Counted from the stretch's first letter, positions 17,087 through 26,616 are shown. The stretch: 64,000 nt of DNA from an uncultured Opitutia bacterium (GCA_903896015.1 CAITWF010000017.1:55103-119102), one strand, 5' to 3'. A program made the numbers and translations. The notes: generated by a model from the letters alone, not told the origin.

Positions 17087-17402
17087 CGCTGCTCTCGTCG
17101 CGCCAATGCCGCAGCACGCGATGCGCGGGCACCGCGGTCGCGTGCGCCCGCGTGGTCCCGATCAGTTCGTTCCGCTGCAGCGCCACGATCGCCATCTGCA
17201 CCGCGCTTTTCGACAGCCCCGTCTCCTCCGCGATCATCCGCAGGCTCGCGTCGACCGGCGCCCACGCCTGCCTCGCCGCCTGACCATATAGCCAGAGGTA
17301 AACCAGAAACGCCGCCGGCTGCTGATCGTGTCCCACCAAGTCGCGCAGGAGCACATCGAGCACATAGTCGTCCACCGGCACGGTTTCGCGAAAGCGCGGC
17401 AT
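17049..17402 (-). CDS. Small helix-turn-helix protein
   Basis: 117 residues from MPRFRETVPVDDYVLDVLLR. The HTH is in ASLRMIAEETGLSKSAVQMA, followed by IVALQRNELIG, a winged-helix pattern seen in replication-initiator-like and MarR-like domains. The C-terminus is basic. It overlaps the 3' end of the oppA-like gene by 38 bases on the opposite strand. A longer start at 17480 exists but adds an arginine-rich stretch. Likely a DNA-binding regulator. Confidence 0.6.
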   Translation of the reverse strand: MPRFRETVPVDDYVLDVLLRDLVGHDQQPAAFLVYLWLYGQAARQAWAPVDASLRMIAEETGLSKSAVQMAIVALQRNELIGTTRAHATAVPAHRVLRHWRDESSVTAPPRSRGKRP

Positions 17403-17501
17403 CCCCCGATGTCGGCGCTCTATTGATAAACGGACAAGACTTTTTATCCATCGTGCGCCTACCCGCTCGACGACGCCCATCGTGGCCGCTTATTTCGCCG
17501 G

Positions 17502-17870
17502 ATAATCACCCAGCTCAAGTTCGCCAGCATCCCCGTCCGCGATCAAAACCGCGCCCTCGAATTCTACACTGAGAAACTCGGCTTCACGATTGCCGCCGAC
17601 AAGCCGTTCGACGGCAAACAGCGCTGGATCGAACTGCGCATTCCCACAGCCGAAACCCGCGTCGTCCTCTTCACGCCTCCCGGCCATGAAGATCGCGTCG
17701 GCAACTTCACCGGGCTCTCGTTCGCGTGCGACGACGTCGAGCAGACCTACGCCGAATACCACGCGCGCGGCGTCGCGTTCGAGGGCCCGCCACAAAAGCA
17801 GCCCTGGGGCACTTTCGCGAAATTCAAGGACAGCGAGGGCAACCTGTTCGTGCTGTCATCCGCGAAATGA
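17502..17870 (+). CDS. VOC-family (glyoxalase-like) protein with ATA in place of the start codon
   Basis: 122 codons, ITQLKFASIPVRDQNRALEF then YTEKLGF, FTPPGHEDRVGNFTGLSFAC near residue 60 and a C-terminal KFKDSEGNLFVLSS. This is a complete single-domain vicinal-oxygen-chelate protein. Relatives normally begin M-I-x-x-L-K-F; here the matching codon at 17502 is ATA. The frame is open back to 17430, but no ATG, GTG or TTG occurs in it before the domain begins. Either ATA is used, or the gene has lost its start. Metal ligands and substrate cannot be read from sequence. Confidence 0.72.
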   Translation: MITQLKFASIPVRDQNRALEFYTEKLGFTIAADKPFDGKQRWIELRIPTAETRVVLFTPPGHEDRVGNFTGLSFACDDVEQTYAEYHARGVAFEGPPQKQPWGTFAKFKDSEGNLFVLSSAK

Positions 17871-17879
17871 GTCCCGCGC

Positions 17880-18539
17880 TCACTGCGACCAGTAGAACGG
17901 ATCGGGCAGCTTGAACGTCCGCTCCGCGCAACCCCCAATCAAATCGCTCTCCTGATCGCCAAGATTGGCGACAATCACCACGCCTTGCGCCGTCAGCTTG
18001 GCCCGCGCCACGGTCTTAAATTCTCCCGTCGTGCCCTTCAGGTCGTCGGGTTTCATGATTAAAGCGCTGCTCACGATGCAGTCGATCGCACGAAGATTCT
18101 TCTCGGTCCCCGCGCGCTGATGCTCGCGCCGGCCCGTGATGAAATAAATTTCCAGACCCAGCTTTCGCGCCGTGCGATAAACCCCGCGCACTGGCTCGAT
18201 CGCCGTCGCCTTGCCGTCCGCCACCCACGCTTCCCACACCGAAGGAGAGTAACCGAGCCCGAGCGACTCGATCTCTTCCCAGTTCGAGAGCAGCGTTTCA
18301 TCCAAATCAAAAACGACCGCCAAGCGTTCGCCTGGCTTTTTCTGCGCCGACCGCTCGACCAGCCACGCGTCCGCTGTCACCGTCACGGCCGCGATGTCGC
18401 GCTCGTAGCGCCCCGACTTCACGTAATCGCGAATCTCGCCCTTCAGCGAATCAAGGTTGCGCGGCTCGTGCGACGTCACCGCGCAGCCCGCAAAGGTTAG
18501 CAACGCGATCGGCCCAAGGGCTCGAAATATTTTTTTCAC
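17880..18539 (-). CDS. HAD-family acid phosphatase lipoprotein
   Basis: 219 residues from a GTG at 18539 (VKKIFRALGPIALLTFAGC), a lipoprotein signal with Cys19. A longer ATG start at 18617 adds a non-signal-like extension. The HAD nucleophile motif is VVFDLDETLLSN (Asp78, Asp80); motif II is in YFITGRREHQ and the acidic motif in NLGDQESDLIGG. The overall plan matches the class B/C acid phosphatases (PF03767). It is expected at the outer membrane or periplasm, releasing phosphate from organic phosphates. It follows the PSD1/DUF1501 operon on the same strand. Confidence 0.85.
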   Translation of the reverse strand: MKKIFRALGPIALLTFAGCAVTSHEPRNLDSLKGEIRDYVKSGRYERDIAAVTVTADAWLVERSAQKKPGERLAVVFDLDETLLSNWEEIESLGLGYSPSVWEAWVADGKATAIEPVRGVYRTARKLGLEIYFITGRREHQRAGTEKNLRAIDCIVSSALIMKPDDLKGTTGEFKTVARAKLTAQGVVIVANLGDQESDLIGGCAERTFKLPDPFYWSQ

Positions 18540-18585
18540 GGCCGCCAACGTGCCGGCCTTACCAGCGGGATGAAACGATAAAACG

Positions 18586-19431
18586 CTACGGGGCCACGGG
18601 CTCGGCCGCCGTGCCAAACGCCCACACTTTTTTCAGCGCCGGCAGCGCGCGCACCGCCGCCACGCCCGCGCCGTCCACTTTCGTCTCGGACAGGTTGAGT
18701 GATTCCAATTTCGCAAGTGACGCGAGCCGCGCCACGCCCGTCGAAGTCACCGCCGTCCGCGCCAGATCGAGCTGTGCGAGATTTTGCCAGGTGCCGATCG
18801 AGGCCAGACCTGCGTCCGTGACTTTGGTGCGCGCGAGTTCCGCCTCGACGATTAAGTCGGCGACGGGCGCGAGCTTCGCGATCGCCGCATCGTCGCAGCG
18901 CCCGGGCGCACTCGCCGTGCGCAGCACAAGTCCGTCCGTCACCACGCGTGAACGAGGCACCAGCCGCAAGCCAAGCCCCGCCGCCAGCTCGTTCGCCTGC
19001 GCGAGACGCAAGCGGTAATCCGGTGCCGCCGGCGGCGCGATCACCGCCGGCACCATCGCCGGCGCGTCGAACTCCGCCGTCGCCGGCGCACCCGCCGCAA
19101 TCCATTTCTCCAACACGGCGATCTCCTCGGGCCGCAAGTGCGGCTTGCCGTCGGAAGGCATTACATCGTCGTCAGCCTCCGGCAGGGTGATGCGGCGCAT
19201 CAGCTCGCTCGCCTTTGCGTTGCCCGGTTTCAGAATCTCTCCACTCTTCGCACCGATCAGAATCGCTGCGTGGCTGTCGAGGCGCAGCTCGGCCTTCTGT
19301 TTTTCAGCCCCGTGACAAACGGTGCAGTTTTTCTCCAGAATCGGCACCACGCGGCTGCCAAACGTCGCCGGCTCCGCCGCCGCCAAGCCTGCCGACGCCA
19401 AAAACAAAACGATCGCGCGTCGCATCGGCAT
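18586..19431 (-). CDS. Secreted planctomycete-type cytochrome c with leucine-rich repeats
   Basis: 281 residues. Signal peptide MPMRRAIVLFLASAGLAAAE, then a PSCyt1-type c-haem domain with NCTVCHG (Cys36, Cys39, His40) and the family's MPSDGKPHLRPEEIAVLEKW. Residues about 170-270 are leucine-rich repeats (DLIVEAELARTKVTDAGLAS; LDLARTAVTSTGVARLASL; LNLSETKVDGAGV). Its ATG shares one base with the TGA of the DUF1501 gene, so the two are translationally coupled. The frame extends upstream to 19746 antisense-like and is ignored. Confidence 0.88.
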   Translation of the reverse strand: MPMRRAIVLFLASAGLAAAEPATFGSRVVPILEKNCTVCHGAEKQKAELRLDSHAAILIGAKSGEILKPGNAKASELMRRITLPEADDDVMPSDGKPHLRPEEIAVLEKWIAAGAPATAEFDAPAMVPAVIAPPAAPDYRLRLAQANELAAGLGLRLVPRSRVVTDGLVLRTASAPGRCDDAAIAKLAPVADLIVEAELARTKVTDAGLASIGTWQNLAQLDLARTAVTSTGVARLASLAKLESLNLSETKVDGAGVAAVRALPALKKVWAFGTAAEPVAP

Positions 19432-20978
19432 CAGACGAGCAACTCCGGCACGACTCGCGACGGCAGCACACCCGGGAGCTTCTGATCGAGACCCTGAAAC
19501 TTGAATGTGAGTTTGTTGTGATCGATGCCGAACTGGTGAAGGATCGTCGCGTGCAGATCGCGGATGTGGACCGGATCTTTCACGATGTTGTAGGAAAAAT
19601 CGTCGGTCTGACCGTAGCTCACGCCGGGTCGCGTGCCCGCGCCGCACATCCACATGCTGAAGCAGCGTGGGTGGTGATCGCGCCCGTAGTTGTCGGGCTT
19701 GAGTGTGCCTTGCGAGTAAACCGTGCGGCCAAACTCGCCGCCCCAAATTACAAGCGTATCGTCGAGCATGCCGCGACGCTTGAGATCAGTGATGAGTCCG
19801 TAAGTCGGCCGGTCAGAATCCTCGCACATCACCTTGATGTTGGTCGGCAGGTTCGTGTGGTTGTCCCACGTGCGCAGGAAAATTTGCGTAAACCTCACGC
19901 CGCGCTCCGCGAGCCGCCGCGCCATCAGGCAGTTGTAGGCGTAGGTGCCGGGCTCCTTCGCCTTCGGCCCGTAAAGATCCCACGTCGAGGCGGGCTCGTC
20001 GGAAAAATCGGTCAAGTCCGGCACCGAGGTCTGCATCCGAAACGCCATCTCGTATTGCGAAATGCGCGTGTTGATTTCCGGATCGCCGACGCGCTCGAAG
20101 AGCTGGCGATTGAGATCGTTGACCCCGTCGATCATGGCGCGGCGCACGTCGCGGCTTACGCCTTTCGGGTCTTGCAGGTAAAGCACGGGCTCGTTGCCGG
20201 CCCGGAGCGCGACGGCTGCGTATTCCGGCGAGAGAAAGCCCGACGACCACAGGCGGTTCGAGAGTGCCTGCACATTCGTGCGCACGGGGATCTTCGACGT
20301 CATCACGACAAACGTCGGCAGCTCCTCGTTGATCGCGCCGAGGCCGTAGGCGAGCCACGAGCCGAGCGACGGTTTGCCGGGGAACATGTTGCCCGTCGTC
20401 ATCGAAAGGATCGCGGGCTCGTGATTGATCGCCTCGGTGTAGAGCGATTTGATCACGCAAAGGTCGTCGGCGAGCTTGGCGGTGTTGGGAAACAGCTCGG
20501 ACATCCACAGCCCGGACTTTCCGTGCTGCGCAAACTTCGCAAAACTCGGGGCGATCGGCAGCCGCGCCTGGCTTGCCGTCATGCCCGTGAGCGTCTGTCC
20601 GCCCCGCACCGACTCCGGCAGATCCTGATCAAACATGCCCGCGAGCTTCGGCTTGTAGTCGAGCGTCTCGAACTGCGACGGCGCACCGGCCATGAACAAA
20701 TAGATCGCGCGTTTCGCTTTCGGCGCGAAGTGCGGCCTTCGATCAATCAGCGCTCCGGTGTCGGCGAGCAGGTGCGGCGCCGTGCGCCCAAGGATCGAGG
20801 CGAGCCCGGCCCACGCGAGCGCCTTCGCACCACGGCCAAGAAAGTGCCGGCGCGTTTCCAGCTCCAGCCACTCCTGCTTCAGCCCGAGCGGAATGTGCGG
20901 CAAATCGAGGATCGAAGGCTGCTCACCGCAGTGATCGGAGCAGTGGTGAAAATCGGGCACGTGTCGATCGTCGATCAT
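19431..20978 (-). CDS. DUF1501 family protein (sulfatase-like fold)
   Basis: 515 residues from MIDDRHVPDFHHC. A twin-arginine-like segment (TRRHFLGRGAKALAWAGLAS) sits near residue 44. The DUF1501 core begins RAIYLFMAGAPSQFETLDYK and contains RTWDNHTNLPTNIK, LVIWGGEFGRTVYSQG and GRDHHPRCFSMWMCGAG. DUF1501 proteins have an alkaline-phosphatase-like fold and are usually encoded next to DUF1549/DUF1553 proteins, as here; the substrate is unknown. Its start is seven bases after the stop of the PSD1 gene. Confidence 0.9.
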   Translation of the reverse strand: MIDDRHVPDFHHCSDHCGEQPSILDLPHIPLGLKQEWLELETRRHFLGRGAKALAWAGLASILGRTAPHLLADTGALIDRRPHFAPKAKRAIYLFMAGAPSQFETLDYKPKLAGMFDQDLPESVRGGQTLTGMTASQARLPIAPSFAKFAQHGKSGLWMSELFPNTAKLADDLCVIKSLYTEAINHEPAILSMTTGNMFPGKPSLGSWLAYGLGAINEELPTFVVMTSKIPVRTNVQALSNRLWSSGFLSPEYAAVALRAGNEPVLYLQDPKGVSRDVRRAMIDGVNDLNRQLFERVGDPEINTRISQYEMAFRMQTSVPDLTDFSDEPASTWDLYGPKAKEPGTYAYNCLMARRLAERGVRFTQIFLRTWDNHTNLPTNIKVMCEDSDRPTYGLITDLKRRGMLDDTLVIWGGEFGRTVYSQGTLKPDNYGRDHHPRCFSMWMCGAGTRPGVSYGQTDDFSYNIVKDPVHIRDLHATILHQFGIDHNKLTFKFQGLDQKLPGVLPSRVVPELLV

Positions 20979-20985
20979 GGCGGGA

Positions 20986-23900
20986 TCACTTGGTGAAAAA
21001 CTCGTCGAGGTTGAGGAACTGGCTGGCGAGCATCGTCCATTCGGCGAGCTCGACGGGCGCAATGGTCGGATCAGCAGGGGAATCGCCAACCGCGAGGATG
21101 CCCTTCGCCGCCTCCGTGTCGTTGGCCAGCTGCGCGTGGAATTTTCCCAGGGACGACGCCAGCAGCTGCGATTCGCGCGGCGCGAGCGATCGGCTCAGCG
21201 TCGCACGGGCGAGAAAATCGATCCGCGCCGGCGCGGTCGGTGCCGCATGCACGGCGCGTTCGGCAAGCTTGCGGGCCGCCTCAAACCACTGCGGATCGTT
21301 CATCGTGACGAAGGCCTGCAGGGGCGTGTCGGTGCGAACACGGCGCGTGCAGACGACTTCGCGCGAGGTGGCGTCAAATGTCTCCATGCTCGGCGGCATT
21401 GAGCCGCGTTTCCAAAACGTGTAAACGCTGCGGCGGTAGAGCCCCTCGCCCTTGTCCGGCACGTATGTCTTGGTGTTCGACTCAGGCATCGCGACCTCCT
21501 CCCACAGTCCGGGCGGCTGATAGGGTTTCACCGAGGGACCGCCGATTTTTTCCACCAGCAGGCCCGAGGTCTCGAGCGCGCTGTCGCGCAGCATCTCGGC
21601 ATCCATGCGGAAACGCGGCCCGCGCGACAGCAGCCGGTTCGTCGCATCCTTCGCGAGGAGATCGGGCGTCATGTCGGTCGACTGGCGATACGTCGCCGAC
21701 GTCACCAGCTGCCGGTAAAACCGCTTCACGTCCCATCCGTTCGTCCGAAAATCGATCGCGAGCCAGTCGAGGAGTTCGGGATGCGACGGCTTCGAGCCCA
21801 TCACGCCGAAGTCGCCCGCGGTTTCGACGAGCCCGCGGCCAAATACTTCCTGCCACATCCGGTTCACCGCGACGCGGGCGAAGAGCGGCTGCTCCGGTGC
21901 GAGCAACCAGTCGGCGAGACCGCGGCGATTCACCGGCGCGCCCGCTGGCAGCGCTGGCAGAAAGTGCGGCGTGCTCGGGGTCACCCGCTCCACGCGCGAG
22001 AAATAGTCGCCACGCTTCAAGATGTCCGAGTAAGCTGGAGTTTCTTTCTCGATCGCTATCAGCGTCGGCGTGCCGTCCTTAGTCAGTGCGTCAAACGCCG
22101 CCGTGTGCGCAGCGACACTCGCAGCGAGACTCTTCGCTTCCTGATCAATCTGTTGCAAGTAGTAGCGATCCGCGACGATGAAGGCTTCGTCTGTGTTCCA
22201 CTTCGCCGGGTCCGAATTGCGCGCGACAATCTCCGCGGCCACATCCTCGAAGGGTAGTTGCGCCACTTCCTCCGGCGCGAGCATCCGGCGATAGAAGCGC
22301 ACGTCCTGAAACCGCGTCTCGCGCATCGGGAGGTAATCGTCGCGACGCCCAAGATGCGCGGTCGCATCGGTCCGGATCGAATCTTTGGCTGCCAGCATAT
22401 CGAGCTTCGTTTCGGTTTCGACGAGCTTACCGTCGAGGTAGAGCTTCACGCCCGATGCCTTGCGCGTGCCGGCATAAGTAAAAAATACGTGGTGCCACTC
22501 GTCGCGGGGAAACGCAGCAGCCGTCACGACGGTGATGCCGCGCTTGGGCCCGGTCATTTTCGCCGGCTTCTTCGCGTCGGCTTTCGGTTCCACTTTGGCG
22601 TCAATTGCCAGCCCTTCGTCCGCCGCCATCAGGTTGATCGTGAACTTCCCGCCCTCTTGGTAAATTTCCCAGCCGGCGCCGCCCCGGTGTTTGTCATCGC
22701 CCATCCGCGAGAACAGCGTGCCGCTGCCCGTGCCGGTCCTCGCGCCGCCACCGGGTTTGGCGCGCAGCATCAGCCAGCCGCCCGCGGAAAATTTCTCTCC
22801 GGCGTCAACATCCGCCGTGTCGCCGAGCGGGATGCGGGTGAAAATCTCCATCCGCATCGACGGCCAAAGCCACGTGTTCTCGCCCCAAACCAGCGGATTC
22901 GTGTCGGCCTTGAATTCGGCCATCTTCGCCTTCGGCGCCGAGTTCTTCACCACATCGCCGTGGCCCTCGTCGAGTTTGAGCCGGAGTTCGAGCCCTTCAG
23001 TCGAGACGGATTTCGGGCGCTGGCCCGAGGCGAGCCACGCTGTCACCAATTCCCGCGCCCGTGCCCGCCGCGCATCGAGCTTTGCCTGCAACTCCGCCCG
23101 CTTCGCAAGCACGACTTCGGCCGCAGCGCGATTTTCCTCCTTCGGCAGGCGGAGCACCGGGTCGGGCTCGGCGATGTTCAAGTCCCACGGTTTCTCCGCT
23201 GTGTTACTGAGATAGGCGGCCAGACCGTAGAAATCGCGCTGCGTGAACGGATCAAATTTGTGATCGTGACACGCTGCGCAGCCCGTCGTTAGTCCGAGAA
23301 ACGTCGCGCCAAACGCCTCCACGCGATCGCGGGTCTGGTTCACAAACGTCTCCTCGGGAATCGTGCCGCCTTCGTTGGTCGTGAGGTTGCAGCGCACAAA
23401 GCCAGTCGCCGCCAACTCATCGAGCGAACGCGCCGGCAAAAGATCGCCTGCGAGTTGCTCGCGCACGAAGCGATCGAAGGGCTTGTTCGCGTTGAACGCC
23501 CGGATGACGTAGTCGCGATAGGGCCAGATGGCGCGGTAGTTGTCGAAATGGATGCCGTGCGTGTCGGCGTAGCGCGCATAGTCGAGCCAGTAGCGCGCGC
23601 GATGCTCGCCGAAACGCGGACTTGCCAGCAGGCGATCGACGACCCGCTCGTAGGCACCCGGCGCCGCGTCAGCGAGAAACGCCTCCACCTCCTCCGGCGT
23701 CGGCAGCAGGCCAGTAAGATCGAGCGTCACTCGCCGGATAAGCGAGCGGCGGTCGGCCTCGGGCGACGGCGTGAGGCTTTCCTTTTCCAGCCGCGCGACG
23801 ATGAACCGATCAATATCGTTGCGAACGAAGCGGGCGTCGCTCGAAGCAACGGCGGGGGCAGTCTGCGGCGTCGGCGCGATGAACGCCCAATGCGGCTGAT

Positions 23901-24351
23901 ACTCCGCGCCCTCGGCGACCCAGCGGCGGAGCAGCGCGATGTCCTCGGGCTTGAGTGTCTTGTGCGCCTCGGCCGGCGGCATTACTTCCTTTTCTTTCTT
24001 CGACTCGATCCGCTGCACCAGCGGACTCTCGTCAGGTTTTCCTCGAACTATCGCCGGTCCGCTCTTGTCGTGCGGCGCAAACGCGAACTCCGCGTGATCG
24101 AGCCGCAGCCCGGCCTTGCGCGAGCCTGAGTCCGGGCCGTGGCACTGATAACAATTCTCCGAGAGGATCGGCTGGATGTGCTCGTTGAACGAGAGCTTGG
24201 CCGCCGCCGGCGTCGCCTTCGCAGACGCCGAGGTCTTCGCGATCGAAGCCACCGCCGGCGTCTCGCTCTGGCACCCCGCCTGAATCAACAGCGCGATCGC
24301 GCCCACTGCGGCACCGATCGAAGCGAGACTAGCTGCCGCCGCGTTTTTCAT
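20986..24351 (-). CDS. PSD1 and planctomycete cytochrome c domain lipoprotein (DUF1549/DUF1553)
   Basis: 1121 residues. Lipobox IQAGC (Cys27). Domains: PSCyt1 haem domain with NCYQCHG (Cys67, Cys70, His71); DUF1549 from about residue 170 (RFVRNDIDRFIVARLEKESL; LTLDLTG-type core); a concanavalin/LamG insert about 470-700 (VTAAAFPRDEWHHVFFTYAG); DUF1553 from about 820 (RVAVNRMWQEVFGRGLVETA; RGPRFRMDAEMLRDSALETS). Widespread in Planctomycetes and Verrucomicrobia and thought to act in cell-surface polymer degradation with c-haem electron transfer. Four-base ATGA overlap with the upstream NHL gene. Confidence 0.92.
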   Translation of the reverse strand: MKNAAAASLASIGAAVGAIALLIQAGCQSETPAVASIAKTSASAKATPAAAKLSFNEHIQPILSENCYQCHGPDSGSRKAGLRLDHAEFAFAPHDKSGPAIVRGKPDESPLVQRIESKKEKEVMPPAEAHKTLKPEDIALLRRWVAEGAEYQPHWAFIAPTPQTAPAVASSDARFVRNDIDRFIVARLEKESLTPSPEADRRSLIRRVTLDLTGLLPTPEEVEAFLADAAPGAYERVVDRLLASPRFGEHRARYWLDYARYADTHGIHFDNYRAIWPYRDYVIRAFNANKPFDRFVREQLAGDLLPARSLDELAATGFVRCNLTTNEGGTIPEETFVNQTRDRVEAFGATFLGLTTGCAACHDHKFDPFTQRDFYGLAAYLSNTAEKPWDLNIAEPDPVLRLPKEENRAAAEVVLAKRAELQAKLDARRARARELVTAWLASGQRPKSVSTEGLELRLKLDEGHGDVVKNSAPKAKMAEFKADTNPLVWGENTWLWPSMRMEIFTRIPLGDTADVDAGEKFSAGGWLMLRAKPGGGARTGTGSGTLFSRMGDDKHRGGAGWEIYQEGGKFTINLMAADEGLAIDAKVEPKADAKKPAKMTGPKRGITVVTAAAFPRDEWHHVFFTYAGTRKASGVKLYLDGKLVETETKLDMLAAKDSIRTDATAHLGRRDDYLPMRETRFQDVRFYRRMLAPEEVAQLPFEDVAAEIVARNSDPAKWNTDEAFIVADRYYLQQIDQEAKSLAASVAAHTAAFDALTKDGTPTLIAIEKETPAYSDILKRGDYFSRVERVTPSTPHFLPALPAGAPVNRRGLADWLLAPEQPLFARVAVNRMWQEVFGRGLVETAGDFGVMGSKPSHPELLDWLAIDFRTNGWDVKRFYRQLVTSATYRQSTDMTPDLLAKDATNRLLSRGPRFRMDAEMLRDSALETSGLLVEKIGGPSVKPYQPPGLWEEVAMPESNTKTYVPDKGEGLYRRSVYTFWKRGSMPPSMETFDATSREVVCTRRVRTDTPLQAFVTMNDPQWFEAARKLAERAVHAAPTAPARIDFLARATLSRSLAPRESQLLASSLGKFHAQLANDTEAAKGILAVGDSPADPTIAPVELAEWTMLASQFLNLDEFFTK

Positions 24352-25388
24352 GGCCCCATCGCCAGCGCTTGCGGCGCGCGCCGCAGCTTCGTCAGGCGTC
24401 CGATGTAATTCCAGTCCTGCACAAACAGATTTCCCGCCGCGTCAAACGCCACGCCATGCGGCGCCACAAAGATCCCTTCGCGCCACAGCTCCGGCGCGAG
24501 CTTGTAGCTCGCCCACTGTTTCTTGTCCGGATTGTCGCCGAGCGTCGCGACGATCTTGCCGTACTTGTCCGTGACAATCACGCGGCCTTCGAGCTCCGCG
24601 ACGGCGGCAAACTCGCCGCGAATCGACACCGAGCACGGCCGGCGCAAATCGGTCGTCAGCGTCCGCACAAATTTTCCATCGAGATCGAGCTGCACGAGCC
24701 GGCGATTCTCCCGATCGCAGACGAGCAGGAGCGGCCGGCCGGAGCGCGTGTCGAGGGCGAGGCCGTGGCACGTCTGAAATTCGCCATCGCCCTTCCCTTT
24801 CACGGTCATCACGCGTTTCCACGTCCGATCCGCGGCGTATTCGTGGATGACGCTCGCACCGTAACCGTCCGCGACGTAAATCCGCCCGTCCGGCCCCACC
24901 GCGACCGCGGTCGGCTTGAAGTCCTTCTTCTCCTTGTAGAGCCCGCTCTCCATCGGCACGCCAATCGTCCATTGCGCGACGCCATCGAGATCGAGTTTCA
25001 CAACCTGGTTACCCTTGAGATGCGCGGCGTAGATAAATTCCCGCCCGCCTTCCTCGCGAATCGTCATGCCGTGGATGCCGCTGAACTCCGTCGCGATGCT
25101 ACGCACGAGTTTTCCGTCCGCCGAAAACACGAGCACGCCGGATGGGCCATCAGTGCTCACATAAACCAACCCCGCCCGATCGATCGCGATGCCACCATGC
25201 GTGGGGCCGAGCGGCGTGTTCGCGGGCAGCTTCGCCCAGCCCGCTTCGATCTCGAAGCGCCACGCGCCGGCGCCGAGCGGCGCGGCGGGCAGCGCGGCGA
25301 CGATCTTTCGCAGGGAGGGACTGTCCGCTTCATGCGCGCACAAGTGCGCGCTTAACAGGCTGAGGCCAAGCAGGGAACGCAGGAACAT
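24348..25388 (-). CDS. Secreted NHL-repeat beta-propeller protein
   Basis: 346 residues from MFLRSLLGLSLLSAHLCA, a signal peptide. The rest is repeats of about 45 residues of NHL type: THGGIAIDRAGLVYVSTDGP, PTAVAVGPDGRIYVADGYGA, CHGLALDTRSGRPLLLVCDR, APHGVAFDAAGNLFVQDWNY. It probably forms a six-bladed propeller. First gene of the four-gene unit with PSD1, DUF1501 and cytochrome-LRR. The longer ATG at 25592 overlaps the lacI-like gene and is rejected. Confidence 0.88.
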   Translation of the reverse strand: MFLRSLLGLSLLSAHLCAHEADSPSLRKIVAALPAAPLGAGAWRFEIEAGWAKLPANTPLGPTHGGIAIDRAGLVYVSTDGPSGVLVFSADGKLVRSIATEFSGIHGMTIREEGGREFIYAAHLKGNQVVKLDLDGVAQWTIGVPMESGLYKEKKDFKPTAVAVGPDGRIYVADGYGASVIHEYAADRTWKRVMTVKGKGDGEFQTCHGLALDTRSGRPLLLVCDRENRRLVQLDLDGKFVRTLTTDLRRPCSVSIRGEFAAVAELEGRVIVTDKYGKIVATLGDNPDKKQWASYKLAPELWREGIFVAPHGVAFDAAGNLFVQDWNYIGRLTKLRRAPQALAMGP

Positions 25389-25540
25389 GGGGTGAAGTGG
25401 GGACGAGACGTCCGACACGCTTGATCGGTAACACCGCATGCGCCGGACGAACCAACCTGTCTTTCTTCGCGCAAGGACACCCCCGACGGCGAGCACGAAA
25501 ACGCACAACCGGGCGCCAAACGCCTCCCGACCACGGTCAC

Positions 25541-26614
25541 TTAGCTTGAAAGCCACGCCGGCGGGCGCATGCGCACCGTGCGCCCAGGGCACCAGATTCC
25601 TGGCAACAACGTCGTCGTGGGTGAAACCGGCAACCCACGTTCGCGCCGCTCAATCATGCTGGCCAGGAGATTGACGGCCGCAGCTCCGATCTCGGCGGGA
25701 CGTTCGTCAATTCCCGTCGGCTCCAACTCGCCCAGGCCACGCACGTTCGTGCTCGCCAGTCCAACCGAGTCGCGAGCCTTGGGCCCCAGCCACCGCGCAT
25801 ACTTCGGCAATAGACCCTCCTCGGTGGCGACAAGGACGTCAGGTCGCTCCCGCCTCCACCACGCAATCAGGCGCTGGCGTGAAATCGCATCGCACAGCAG
25901 TGGCGGCACCCGCTCCGGGACTTCGCGCGCTCCGTGCCAGGTAAATGCCGCATCGAACAGGTGCTCCACGCGGCGGTCGTGCTCCGTGTTAATCACCAAC
26001 CCGGGCCGCCGGTAACCGAGCCCCGCCAGTTGTCGACACAGTAGGAGCGCATTGGCGAAGTGATGGGGCGTGACGCTATTCACTTCGGGTGCGAGCACGC
26101 TGGAAGTCGCTGCTACAACCGAAAACTCCCGCCAGTCCAGTAACCCCCGAAGATCGATCGGTTCGCGTTGGGGCAAAAGGAGCACGCCCTGCACACCCCG
26201 CGCCCGCAGCGAGCGGTGCAACCCCGCCCATCGCACCGGATCGGATTCGATGCGCATCAGCATGAAGCCGTAACCGCGACTCTCCGCCTGCCGCTTGGCC
26301 CCTGCCACAACCGCGAGGAAATACGGTTCGTCCATCTCCGCCGTCCGCGTGGACAACCCGCAGATCACACTCTGAAAACGGCGACGGCGCTGACTGCGCA
26401 AGTGGTGCATCAGCTTGTTGATCTCCGGGTCGGGCCGGTAGCCAAGCGCCTCGGCGATCCGCAGCACACGCTCCCGCGTGCTGGCGGCAACGCGAGCCCG
26501 GTTGCCGAGGGCGCGCGAGACCGTCATTACACTCGCTTTCGCACGCACCGCGATTTGGCGGAGCGTCACGGGCTGGCTGGCGGAGGAAACCGCGGCGGAA
26601 GGCGTCTTCGTCAT
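25541..26614 (-). CDS. LacI-family transcriptional regulator
   Basis: 357 residues. N-terminal LacI HTH (VTLRQIAVRAKASVMTVSRA, residues 16-35) with hinge helix and LGYRPDPEINKLMHHLRSQR. The effector domain is of the periplasmic-binding type, including GYGFMLMRIESDPVRWAGLH and GLASTNVRGLGELEPTGIDE. Divergently transcribed from a TonB receptor. A 17-bp dyad (26617-26633) lies two bases before its start codon, suggesting autoregulation and control of the divergent sugar-uptake locus. A sugar or glycoside effector is inferred from the family. Confidence 0.92.
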   Translation of the reverse strand: MTKTPSAAVSSASQPVTLRQIAVRAKASVMTVSRALGNRARVAASTRERVLRIAEALGYRPDPEINKLMHHLRSQRRRRFQSVICGLSTRTAEMDEPYFLAVVAGAKRQAESRGYGFMLMRIESDPVRWAGLHRSLRARGVQGVLLLPQREPIDLRGLLDWREFSVVAATSSVLAPEVNSVTPHHFANALLLCRQLAGLGYRRPGLVINTEHDRRVEHLFDAAFTWHGAREVPERVPPLLCDAISRQRLIAWWRRERPDVLVATEEGLLPKYARWLGPKARDSVGLASTNVRGLGELEPTGIDERPAEIGAAAVNLLASMIERRERGLPVSPTTTLLPGIWCPGRTVRMRPPAWLSS

Positions 26615-26616
26615 GT

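Noticed and set aside
19215..20996. 593-codon plus-strand open frame
   Set aside because: Antisense to the DUF1501 gene, which has a full set of family motifs.
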